From Malus domestica (lineage: Eukaryota > Streptophyta > Magnoliopsida > Rosales > Rosaceae): a stretch of 64,000 nt of DNA. The notes under the pieces were generated by a model. It made no database searches and was not told where the DNA came from. It was given only the letters and a program-made list of their open reading frames with translations. This document shows positions 36,405 through 47,509 of this stretch, piece after piece. A program made the translations under genes and the position numbers. The stretch's first letter is position 1, and every line of letters starts with the position of its first letter. The stretch covers positions 1,431,001-1,495,000 of the forward strand of contig NC_091672.1 in the NCBI RefSeq assembly GCF_042453785.1. Direction: 5' to 3'.

Positions 36405-36620
36405 ACAAACGATATTATCTACATTATGAAGAAGAGATGGACTTAGCCTCACAATGGAGTGGCAATAATGTGATTCAAATTTATTTTTAGTGAGAATCGA
36501 ATTTAAGATCTTTCATTTACAAACAAAGAGAATATTATTAGGCCGTAAAATTCACCTTTGGCGAAAATCGAATCTAAAACATTTCATTTACAAATAAAGA
36601 GAATACTACTAGGCCTTTTT
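36405..36620. repeat. Dispersed repeat (GATATTATCTACATTA family), copy 2
   Basis: It starts AACGATATTATCTACATTAT and continues with ACTTAGCCTCACAATGG and GCAATAATGTGATTCAAA, as at 15995. Its 3' part (AATCGAATTTAAGATCTTTC, CATTTACAAACAAAGAG, AATACTACTAGGCC) appears twice, near 36500 and 36565. A related diverged block follows to about 36780. Confidence 0.55.
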
Positions 36621-37092
36621 TTTTTAATTCAAAAATATATTTTACACTAAGAGGAGCGGGAAGTTCGGCTAAACCACACAATGAACAACCTAATTTGGTA
36701 TCGAATTCATCATTAACGAGATTTAAACCTAAATTATCTCACTTACTAAGAAGAATACTATCATATCCGTAGTACTAAATGACCACTATGCCATTATTTG
36801 TTTTTTAAGAAATGTAGGTTTTAAGAATGGTTTCCATGGGCGCCCGGCGTCTGGGAGTCAGCATCGTTTGGTATACCAAGAAGAGATCCATCAGCCCACC
36901 ATCAACGATTTCACCTACCTTATCAGCTAGTCAGCGACAGACACCCACTCCAATTTATATAGATAGGCAAATCGTCCACCTACCCACACTCTCTGCTACC
37001 CATTTTCCCACCATTCCCATTTCTTGATTGATATCTTCTGATAAAACCAAGAAGCAAGGTCTTTTTTTTTTTGCCCAGAACCCACGAAGAAT

Positions 37093-40000
37093 ATGGATTT
37101 CTTAGAGTCACTGGATCCCCAGATCCTTGTGGGTGCGGCTGTGGCTGTTGTTGTTATTGCGGCTGCTGCTTATCTCTTCTCCTCCAAGAAGCCCAAAGGT
37201 TTGAACTTTTTTTTTAATTGCCCTTTTTTTGTTTTCTTTCAATTTTTTTGTGATTAGTTGGTTTCAACTTTCAATCAGTGATGGGTTTACATGGTTTTGA
37301 TCATAGTTATGGTTGATCATTCGAGTGTTGATGTTGGGTTATGAATATGTATGCTTTTTCTGTGATTTTTATCTGGATTGGATTTGGGGGAGTAGAAAAA
37401 GTTTGGTGTTTTGTGATGTCCTCTTTTGTGATATTTGTTTTAGTTGTAATGATCAATTGGGTAATCATATTTCGATTAAGATTGATGCTTGACGTTGCCA
37501 CTGTCACTAGCACTACAGTGTAGTGGTATTTCTCCCCGCTTAAGTGGTGGTTTAAAGTTCGACTCACATAAATGACAAGTTCGATACCTAATTATTGCTA
37601 CATGCTCATCCTGTGTGGCTTAGACAAAATTTCCGCCTAGAGTAGAATATTGTTGTATCGAAAAAAGTTTGATGCTTAGTTTTAAGGAAAAGGGTTCTCT
37701 GTTCCTTGCATGGTAACATACTTGGAGAGCAGAGATTTATGTTATCCAGTAGCATGGTTTATAAGGTAAGAGGATCACTTTTTTCTGGAAGACAATGGTG
37801 GACCAGAGCCTTAATCTTCAAATTCTTCTTTTTCCCTTTCTTCATCCTTTTGTTCATATACAAATCAAACATCGAAAATATCTGTTTGAAGAGTTTGAAA
37901 ATGTTTTATCTTTAATTTCTGTTTTGTTTTGTTTGAAGAAATCCTGGATTTGACCATTTTGCTTCTAGTCCTTCTAATTCAGCTTTGAATATTGATTCGA
38001 GACAGATTTGGGTTCGGTTTTTGAATTGTTTTGTTTTTTTTTTTCCTTCTCGGTAGTCAAATTTCAGCTATTCAAGTTTCCTTCAGTACTTTGTGTGTTA
38101 ACAAAGTAAGGTATACAAAACTGGGTGGACTCATTGTCTGTGTGGTTTATGCTAAAAATTGACCCAATAGAATCTGTAAAAATGCCTCACATCGTGGTGT
38201 ATCTTTATAGTTTGCTTAGATCCGGAGAATTTCAAGGACTTCAAACTTGTCAAGCGCACACAGCTGAGCCACAATGTGGCAAAGTTTAAATTTGAACTTC
38301 CAACACCTACTGCAGTTTTAGGCCTTCCAATTGGACAGCACATAAGTTGCAGGTACGATTGATTCGGATTGGCTTTTTTGGTTTACTTTGTTTACTAAAT
38401 GGTCATCCTTTTCTGAGACTTTTAGCTGTTGATAATTTGATAAATGATGGTTGATTCACTAAATGTTTGTTGGAAATTCTAATATATAAAGAGGAAGTTT
38501 GGATGATTTTTGTCTTGATTGTATCGTTGTAGCTTCTTATGTGATATACTTTGTCGAATAGGGGCAAGGATGGGCAAGGAGAAGAGATTATCAAACCATA
38601 TACCCCAACTACCTTGGATTCTGATGTTGGATATTTTGAATTGGTTATAAAGGTAATTATCTATCAACAGTTGTAGGGAGATTCACTTGTACCTTCACTT
38701 TATTGAAACATGGAAATAGAGAAAATTATACATGAAGTTATTTTAAAAAAGGTATCATGTATTGGACATTTATTTGCATCAGATGTATCCTCAAGGAAGA
38801 ATGTCACATCATTTCCGGGAGATGCGCGTTGGAGATCATCTTGCTGTCAAGGGACCGAAGGTACACATTTTTTTTGCTATTCAAATGTTTTTGGCACTTA
38901 AATCATATATTTCCTACATGCACTATTAATTTTTTTTCCCACCAAGTTGATCCCTGGAATTTTACTGTTACCAGGGGCGTTTCAAGTATCAACCTGGCCA
39001 AGTTAGAGCATTTGGGATGCTTGCTGGAGGGTCTGGAATCACTCCAATGTTCCAGGTATGTATTTATTACCACAAAAGAGTACAATATGTTCTTTCATTG
39101 CTCTCATTTTGGAGAATATTTTCATCTTCTCTGCATCCACTGTAGGTTGCAAGGGCAATATTAGAAAACCCAAAAGACAAAACGAAGGTGCACTTGATCT
39201 ATGCCAATGTGACATATGAAGACATTCTTGTAAAGGTATCCTGCATTCCCCGTTGTATCATGTTTCATATTATCTTTGCATTGTCTACTTGTTATGTTTA
39301 TTTGATAACTTATACTACCACTGGTTTGGCCCATTCTTTCACTAAGGAACCAACATATTGGGTCTTTATAAAATGCTAGCAGGATGGGTCTACTAATGCA
39401 CTTTAATTTGATAGTTCTTAGTTGACTATGCAATTCCCACTTAGATAACCTGCCCTTGTTGAATAAGTAGCGAATTACATGCTCGGTCTGTATATAGTCT
39501 AGAAAGATGTTATTTGTTTCCGGCCCTGACATTGAACTGAGAAGTTGGAATTGTAGTATTTGCGAATTGCAGTTATGTAATTGGATCAAATTCCTTCTAT
39601 TTGTTTGCAGGAAGAGTTGGATGGCCTTGCTAGTAACTACCCTGATCGCTTCAAGATTTACTACGTCTTGAATCAGGTTAGTGCCTTTCTCATGCAATAT
39701 ATTTTCGAACTATTTTTCTTCCCTTTGCTTTCTCCTGGTGTTTTTGAAAAAACTTATTATCTTTTAGTTTGCTACCAGAGCGCTATATCAAGCCAAAGTA
39801 AATTAAAATGCCATGAATTCCGTTTTGATTTTTACTGTTATGTGTGTTTTGAGAAGGATGGTCTTCAGCATTAATGTGAATGATATTCCAACTTTTACTG
39901 GTTTGAGATTTATAATAATAGAATTAGATAATCCACCCAAATACTACTACAAAGGTCTCCTCATGGAGCATGAAGTTACCATCTTCTGCTTCTGCGCTAT

Positions 40001-40419
40001 TGTTTCGTTAATGTGAATGATATTCCGTCTCTTTTTGTTTCTGTGGACTCCTAATCCTTATGTTATATGCCATGACTGACGACCATTATTTTTTTTACTG
40101 CCTCTGTAAACTGTTACTTTTCAGCCTCCGGAAGTATGGGATGGTGGTGTTGGCTTTGTCTCAAAGGAAATGATTCAAGAGCACTTGCCTGCCCCAGCGC
40201 ATGATATTCAGGCAAGTGAATTCAAAAGCTTGCAAACACGCGTTTCCATTGCTGCATTGTTAGATATGAAAAGTCGCTAGCATACTGTTATAAGCGAAGT
40301 GCTGACTTTGTTCTTGAAATCTGCAGATTCTGAGATGTGGTCCACCCCCGATGAACAAGGCCATGGCTGCTCACCTTGAAGCACTCGGATATGAACCGGA
40401 GATGCAGTTCCAGTTCTGA
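37093..40419 (+). CDS. CBR1: NADH-cytochrome b5 reductase (CBR1-like)
   Basis: Nine exons (37093-37198, 38220-38352, 38562-38652, 38783-38860, 38975-39055, 39146-39235, 39611-39676, 40125-40211, 40327-40419) give 274 residues, close to the plant family length. An N-terminal membrane anchor ([19 protein letters not shown]) is followed by the FAD-binding [16 protein letters not shown], the [11 protein letters not shown] loop, the NADH-binding [14 protein letters not shown], and the C-terminal [12 protein letters not shown] before the usual FQF end. The enzyme passes electrons from NADH to cytochrome b5, feeding fatty-acid desaturation and related reactions at the ER. Intron 8 begins GC (CAG|GCAAGT) and no GT alternative keeps frame. 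Intron 1 carries a SINE. Confidence 0.95.
37491..37668 (+). mobile_element. tRNA-derived SINE in CBR1 intron 1
   Basis: The unit has a box A-like TAGTGGTATTTCT (about 37521-37533) and a box B-like GTTCGACTC (about 37556-37564) and ends in TTGTTGTATCG plus an A run. It is flanked by a 9-bp duplication TTGATGCTT (37482-37490 and 37669-37677). The orientation is sense to CBR1. Confidence 0.75.
40212..40213 (+). other. Non-canonical GC splice donor, CBR1 intron 8
   Basis: Exon 8 ends ...GATATTCAG and the intron begins GCAAGTGAA, a perfect GC-donor consensus (AG|GCAAGT). Exon 9 (ILRCGPPPM) follows CTGCAG. Using the GT four bases later would break the frame. Confidence 0.9.
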
Positions 40420-42784
40420 TCCTTCCGTATGGTCTTCTACAAACGATGTAATCAGAGCTTTCGCGGGTTGAGCAAAGGAGTTCCAGTCGTTGGAACAAGT
40501 GAATTTAGCACATTCTTTGCTTTAAAGTGGAATGGAACTTTTTACACGGCAAATGTACTTGTTAAGTGGATTTCTTAGGTTCAAGAACGGATGTTGGATC
40601 TTGTTTCTGATGGTTTGGGATCGGAATTTTGGATTAATCCTGGGAATAAATTCACTTTACTACAAATTATAAACAACTCTTAAGCACCCTGCTTTAATCT
40701 TTTTTAAAATCCTTAAAAATCTCGATTGAATACACCTGGAAAGACTACCTAACAACTCCAAATCTTCTCGGAACTGCTTTAATTTTTGCTAAAATTCATA
40801 AATGGGGTCACTGTGGTTTGCGGTAATTGTTATTTTGGTTTCAATTGTCAATTTTACCCTTGTCATTTACTTCTGATACCAATCTAAATAAAATTGGTAT
40901 CAGAAATAAACTGCGGTCGAATGTTCAATTTTCATCAGTTTGTACAACTTAGTGTTGACGCGAGCTTGACGTGCAAGAGTATTACAATTCTTTTGCTTCC
41001 AATCTCAATAAGTTGGAAGAATGCAAGATTAAGAAGCCTTAGAACGCCTAGTTATACGAATTGATGAAAACCATTAACAATTTTTGAGTAAACTACAAGT
41101 AACAATTTTTCACATTTGGCCTTCCAAGTTTTTAAACCTAGTTCCAATGAAGTTTGGCCTTCTAACCACGATACTATGCTAATCAATTTACACCCTGAGC
41201 TCGTGATGCAATGTAAAGGTACAACGTCAGTGGTTAAATTACACAATAAGTCAGTCATAATTAGGTTTTGAACTTGTCATTCATATCAGTTGAATCATAC
41301 CGGCCTCTTATAATGCTATACATAAAGAAGAATACCACTAGATCATACTGTTAATAATGATGTTTTCTCATTTATTAAGATGTTGATTCTTGTCCACCTC
41401 TCCTAGGCTCAAAGGCAAGCAAAGCAAGTTTTATCATCATATTATTTGTGGCAAGGAAGGTGAGAGACAACATTATCACTTTGACAAAGTCTCTCCATGC
41501 CTAGACAAAATAAAAATAAAAATCATAACAAAAACTAGTAACTATAAATTATTTTGGTTTATATCAAAACAAAAAGATAAGGAAAGGAATATGGTGGTTG
41601 ATGGTTTGGTACTTGACATGGCTGCATTTTTCGGTTTGATCAATGTGATTTAAGGCATATTTATAAAGAATTTCTGATTTTAACAAACAAGATAGTACAA
41701 CAAAGCAACATCCCAATTTTAGAGAATCTCTTTTTGTTTTTATTTTATTTTCAACTTTTAAACAAAACTTATCCTCCATTAAGCTTAACTTTGACGGTAT
41801 AATCATTCATAATGTGACACTACTATTATTTTGAGTCACGTTAATAAGTTTGTTTTGTTTATCTATGTGCTGTATTGAAAAGAAAAACTATGCTGAAAAT
41901 AAAGTCTTTCTCGAATTAAAATATCAAACATAGAAGAGTCGAAAGGAGAACCAAAATAACGTGCCTTGAAAAATAGATTATTTGTTTGTTTACCATAATT
42001 AGCATAATCATGGTTGAGTTAAACTTAAGTAGCAATAAAAATAGTTTTATAAAATAAAATTAATAAATACAAAAATAAATAAATAAATAGAAATTATGGA
42101 AAGTCCATTGAAATTCCGACAACAGACGAGCCCGCTTCAACAGATGACCCCCTATTCCAACGCTTCCTTCCTCCTACTCCTTTGCTTCTGAGAGAAAATC
42201 TCCATTTCTCAGCTCGCAAATTTGTCAACAAACACACCAACCGTAGCAATTGGTTATGCTCCACGGCACGAAATCCTCACCATTTTCTTGCTCACCAAAT
42301 CAACACACCCACATTGAATTTCTGTCTGTTTTCTGTTCTTCTGCTTCAGCTGGGTTTTTGGGTTGCTTTCTTTTGGTGGGTTTGATCAGATTTGATTGGA
42401 TTTCATCTGGGTTTTCTCTATTTTCTCATCTGGGTTTTCTTTTTCTGAGCTGATTCTCTCTCTATATTTTTCTTGTTCTTCCATGGTAGTCAGTGTAGCG
42501 AAATGGGGAGAGAAAACAATGGTATGAGAGCGTAATGAGATCTGTTTTCATGGGTTAGTTTCACTATCTTCAATCTGTATCTTTCTTTGGATTACCAATT
42601 TTAGAGTTTCTTCTCTCTTCTGAGTGTCGAAAGTTTCTGCATTTTTGTGATGGAAATCTGTTCCGATCATTGTTAGATTCTTTCGGCTTAATGCCGCGGT
42701 GTCGTTGTAATTCTCTCTAGTTTTCATGGTTTTCGATTTTTCGAGCATTGAATTTCTTGATTCATTGAATCCTTTGGGATTGGA
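40420..42784. other. CBR1-to-GT47 spacer
   Basis: I see no gene. A small perfect palindrome TTCTGATACCAAT...ATTGGTATCAGAA lies at 40871-40904. From about 42110 the base composition changes to CT-rich, in keeping with the promoter and 5' UTR of the GT47 gene, and there may be a 5' UTR intron there. Confidence 0.5.
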
Positions 42785-45506
42785 ATGACAATGGCCGAAA
42801 GGAATGCTTCTTCCCTCGCTGTCATTGCTCGGAAATCTTTGTTCTTCTTATTTATAGTTACATCAACACTCTTCATATTTTCTTGGTTCTTTGTGTTGCG
42901 TTCGACGAGCATGCCTCGCTTCATTGACCATAAACTGTTACCCAATTCCAAACTTAATGCCGTGATTGACAGCGGGAGTTCTGGTGGAAGTGAGAATCAA
43001 AAGGATGTCGAACCCTCATTTGGGAATCGAGCAATCCTTGTGGACAATGAGGAAGAAGAAAAGCCATCATCTTTTTCCCAAGAAAAAGAAGCGTCCCAAG
43101 CTAACAATGGAGTAAAATGTAACACCAATGAGAAGGTAGTTCTTCTCAAGGTGTTCATGTATGATTTACCCCCCGAATTTCATTTCGGACTCTTGAATTG
43201 GAAACCCGAAAGCAGTAGCGTTTGGCCAGATCTTCAAACTAAAATACCTGCTTATCCCGGCGCGTTGAATCTGCAACACAGCATAGAATACTGGCTGACA
43301 TTGGATCTCCTTGCTTCTGAACTTCCCAACCCCCCAAATGCTCGTGCTGCAATAAGAGTGCGCAATGCTAGCGAAGCTGACATTGTTTTTATACCGTTCT
43401 TTTCTTCCTTAAGCTATAACCGATTCTCCAAGATAAACCCGCACGAGAAGAAGAGCAAAAATAAGGTTCTGCAAGATAAATTGGTTAAGTATGTGACGGC
43501 TCAAAAGGAATGGAAGAGATCAGGGGGAAGAGACCACTTAATTGTGGCTCACCATCCAAATAGCCTTTTAGACGCGAGGATGAAGCTATGGCCTGCAACA
43601 TTCATACTTTCGGACTTTGGGAGGTATCCTCCAAACTTAGCAAATGTGGAGAAAGATGTCATTGCCCCCTACAAGCATGTAATCAAATCCTATGTGAATG
43701 ACTCCTCTACTTTTGATAGTCGGCCAACCTTGCTGTACTTCCAAGGTGCAATATATCGAAAAGATGTACGTATTCTCTCTCCTTTAGCTAATGTTTTTTT
43801 CTTCTTTATTTCCTTTTCTGTGCCTCACAATTGTGTTAATGCTGACTATCAAATCTGAACAGATCACGGTTAAATCTAGATACTCTCTAAAGGAATTTCC
43901 TTTTACATACATGCTTTTTCGATGTAAAATCAATAATATCTAGTTCTATATCTGCTTGTGTTGCAGTGGTCAAGAAATCAATATTAGTTGATAGATTTGC
44001 GTATAAATTCCGTATTTTTACTTTGTACTTGGGCCCTAGATAGGGCATACACAGCGGAGGTGATTCAAGATTTGAGATTTACATGTGAACTTGTTTATAT
44101 AGTTTGCTATGGAAAAGGAGGTGCATTGATGCAGAATGCAACGTAAAACGTCTGAACGTTTTCTTATTTTAAATAGTTTGCTCATTCTTTTAAGCTTCCT
44201 TTCTTGGGAAGTTTCTCTATAAAATTCCTGACAACTATGTTTGTCTTTTATTCGGCACATGAAAATGTGTTTGATTTTTCAAAGTTCATAACTTCATCGT
44301 ATTTTGAGATGGTGAGTTGTGAAAAGGAGAGTTCTTTGTGGTTTTGTTTGTTTAAAATGTTTGAAATTTTGTTATCTTAGAGAAATACAGACATCTATGT
44401 TCTGCATCACTTCCAAATTACTGTAATGGGAGAATTATACATGAAATTTAGCCCCTTGTGTCAGTTAGTATTCTTTCTCAGTATGATTTTCATTTCGTTA
44501 TGAAATTTGAAACAATACTTGGTAAAGATTTGCCGATATTCATCTTCTATTGTTAATTTCAGCTCACAATTTGCTTCTGCGGTTTTCTTCCTTTTCTGTT
44601 TTTTTTTTGCATATTGTTAGGCTGGGTGTTCCTCAGTGGATCCCTAATTTCTACCGGTTAAGGTTTGCTATGGGACACACTTGTGCACAGAAGAAAGAAC
44701 ATGTACCTTTGTTGGTTAGAGGGCAAAGTAATACCGACAAATTAATTTGCGAATCTGACATGTTCTTTCTTCTGAGTGTTGGCCAATCAAAACATGATCT
44801 TTCACCTCTACCTTTATTTTGTTCATTGATTCTGTTTATCTTGTCAGCTTTTGCCTTGTTTCCTTCTCTGTCTTTGATTTTCTGTTTTGATCTAGGCTGT
44901 TTGTTCATTCCTAAATTCATGGCTCTTGACTTTCCGGTTCTACATTTTCAGGGTGGCTTTGTTCGGCAAGAGTTATTCTATCTTCTACAAGGCGAAAAAG
45001 ATGTACATTTTACATTTGGGAGTGTTAAAAAAGATGGAGTTAACAAGGCTTCCCAGGGGATGCACACCTCCAAATTCTGCCTCAACATAGCCGGTGACAC
45101 CCCATCATCAAATCGCCTCTTTGACGCTATTGCTAGCCACTGCGTCCCTGTCATCATCAGTGATGAGATCGAACTCCCATACGAGGATGTGCTTGACTAC
45201 TCTGAGTTCTGCATATTTGTTCGAACAAGGGATGCTCTTAAGAAGAATTTTCTCGTAAACCTCACCAGGAACATTGGGAGGGACGAGTGGACGCGAATGT
45301 GGAAGAGGTTGCAGGAGGTTCAGAAATTTTATGAGTTTCAGTTCCCATCAAAGGAGGGCGATGCTGTCCAGATGATATGGCAAGCAGTTGCTCGCAGGGT
45401 TCCGGCTATAAGAATGAAGTTACACAAGTCTAGACGATTCTCCCATTCAATTTCTCGCGAGGGGAAGGGGGTAAGCAGGATACCATCACCAAGTAACTTC
45501 TGGTAA
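42785..45506 (+). CDS. GT47 exostosin-family glycosyltransferase, ARAD-like
   Basis: Two exons, 42785-43765 and 44952-45506, give 511 residues. ATG 42785 is used; ATG 42791 is two codons downstream and in frame. The protein has type II Golgi topology: a short N-terminus, one membrane segment (SLFFLFIVTSTLFIFSWFFVL, about 18-38) and an acidic Ser-rich stem. The exostosin domain begins at KVFMYDLPPEFHFGLL (about 120), with NASEADIVFIPFFSSLSYNRF, GGRDHLIVAHHPNS, FILSDFGRYPPN and, in exon 2, GMHTSKFCLNIAGDTPSSNR followed by LFDAIASHCVPVIISD, the nucleotide-sugar site of GT47. Relatives make pectin and other wall polysaccharides; ARAD1 is linked to arabinan. The sugar donor here cannot be told from sequence. 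Confidence 0.9.
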
Positions 45507-47509
45507 GAAAGCGGAATTAACACACTCTGTGGCTCTGCAGCATTTCTGACTCTTAACACCACACAGGACTAGAATTATCAATTACATTCTTGATCAACTA
45601 CACGAAGCATCGTTGTCAAAATATCTTCATTTGTTCTAATATTAGGAAATTAAATTGGATAAATTTAGTTCTACCCCTCCGAAATCAATACGTTCTTCGC
45701 TTGTTGTACTCAGGATAGAATTCAGTTGTAGTCATGTTTCGTTTCTAAAGAAAACGTTGTAAGCTGAAACCTTTCTTGTCGAATAATTGGTTCGAACAGA
45801 AATGGTCATCTGTAAACTCTTCATCTATTCATCTGCTCACTTGCATTCCACAATATAATACACATGTCGTAGTCCCGTTATTTCGTTTCGTAGCAACGAC
45901 TGGCAAAATGATCGTTTAGATGATCGTACCAGTGAAAAGGTTTGCATTTCTTGCCAATTTGTATGATTTTTCTGGGTTTTTTTGGGCCAAACTAAGAGAG
46001 GGACTATGGTCTGTTTTTCCAATTTGCATGAAAAGACGAGAGTGTGTTAAGAAATAAAAGTTGGTGGTCAAATTTACATACATTTAATGGTTTGAATCTC
46101 ACATTACCGTCAAATTGGAGCACCATATGCTATTTTTCAGTTTGAAAGCACTAAAAAAATCGTCTATGGTGCAACTTGAATTGAAAATTTTGATTTTGAC
46201 TTTCCAATCCAATATTTTTCGAATTTGTAACACCTGAATCGAATCCAATGCCCAAAATTTAAAAAGAATTAGAACGAAATTGAAATATATTTAAAAAAAA
46301 ATTGAAATACGTTTGGTCCAAAATATGTTAGGTTTACTATTGTTAAATGACGGATAATTGGATGGAGACCTCAGTTATATAATACAAACTGGATGGATGA
46401 AGTAAATAGTGCATCGGGTGTGTTGTGCGACTGTCGTATGCCACTAAAAGCTCAAGGGAAAATTTTATAGGATGACAATAAGGCGAGCAATGCTTTATGG
46501 CACGGAATGTTGGGCGGTGAAGTATCAACACGTACACAAACGATGAAGTATCAACACGTACACAAAGTGATTGTAGCGGAGATGAGAATGCTTCGTTGGA
46601 TGTGTGACACAAGAGAAAGGACAAAATTAGGAACAAGGATATCCGAGGTAAATTAAAAGTAGTCAAAATTGAAGATAAGATGAGAGAAAATTGATTAAGG
46701 CAATTTTGACATGTGAAAGGAAGACCTACAGACGCTCCGATTAGAAGATGTGATTACGAAACAGAGGCTCAGGGCTAAAGGGGTAGAGGAAAACCTAGGA
46801 AGACTTCGAAAGAGACTCTAAGAAAAGACTTGGACTACTTGGATCTAATGGAAGACATGTCATAAAACCTAGCGCAATGGCATTTTATGATTCATATAGT
46901 TGACTCTAATTTATAGGATAAGGCTTTGTTGTTGTTCTACTAGTGTTAAATGATGATGTGGACAACTATTAAAGCAAGTTTTTACTCTTGAGTCATCTAC
47001 GGAGCTTTGAATCTCCAAATCATCGTAGTTCATCTAAATAAATTTACAGCTTGATTAGACTAAAACGAGTCAATTTGAGGAATAAGTGCTCAAAAAATGA
47101 CGATTAGTAAATACCAACTTTAGTATTTGTCTATGTCATTATTTAACGCTAGAAATATTATCACTTAATGTTTATAAAGTCATTACTTAATAACAGTAAA
47201 AGTTAGATAATTATATGTACTTAACCCCTATAAGACATTTTCTATTTCGTAAAATTTTAGATTGAAATTAGAACCCTTGCTTCCTATCCGATCTGTCCGA
47301 TAATCAGGCCTGAATTGTTTTCTATGAATTTACCATTTCAATTTTTTTTTTTATATCAAAACAAATAGACTAAAAAAAGAAAGGAGTGACAGTTTTGTCC
47401 TGTATTTGGGTGGTTTACTCCGAGCCTCCACCACACAAATGTGGCCAAAAAATATGGTTGTAAAGTCTTAGACCTCTGAAAAACCTTCTCCAGAAGTTAT
47501 AATCCATCC
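45507..47509. other. GT47-to-DUF309 spacer
   Basis: Apart from the LINE fragment at 46351-46943 I see no coding similarity. Simple AT-rich sequence makes up the rest. Confidence 0.5.
46351..46943 (+). mobile_element. 5'-truncated RTE-type LINE
   Basis: Broken frames encode the C-terminal part of an RTE LINE protein: SASGVLCDCRMP, then RRAMLYGTECWAVKYQHVH, MRMLRWMC, and a GRGKPRKTSKETL-like basic stretch. The 3' end is the same ATTCATATAG...GGCTTTGTTGTTGTT tail as at 22748. The insert is flanked by a 10-bp duplication TGTTAAATGA (46341-46350 and 46944-46953). A phrase AGTATCAACACGTACACAAA is repeated in tandem around 46520-46565. Confidence 0.85.

Larger units (their letters stand above)
34465..37092. 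other. Intergenic region between divergent PIG-F and CBR1 genes
   Basis: This 2.6 kb spacer contains the two divergent promoters. It holds poly-T (about 34620-34639), a strong hairpin (35051-35171), an (AG)n tract (35649-35684) and dispersed repeats (36405-36780). The frame at 35621-35938 (minus) has no recognised similarity and I do not call it a gene. Confidence 0.5.

Noticed and set aside
40871-40904. Perfect 13-bp palindrome after CBR1
   Set aside because: Too short and isolated to call a MITE; plant genes do not use intrinsic terminators.
44550-44951. Open frame upstream of GT47 exon 2
   Set aside because: It is intron sequence that happens to be open; the conserved protein joins 43765 directly to 44952 in frame.
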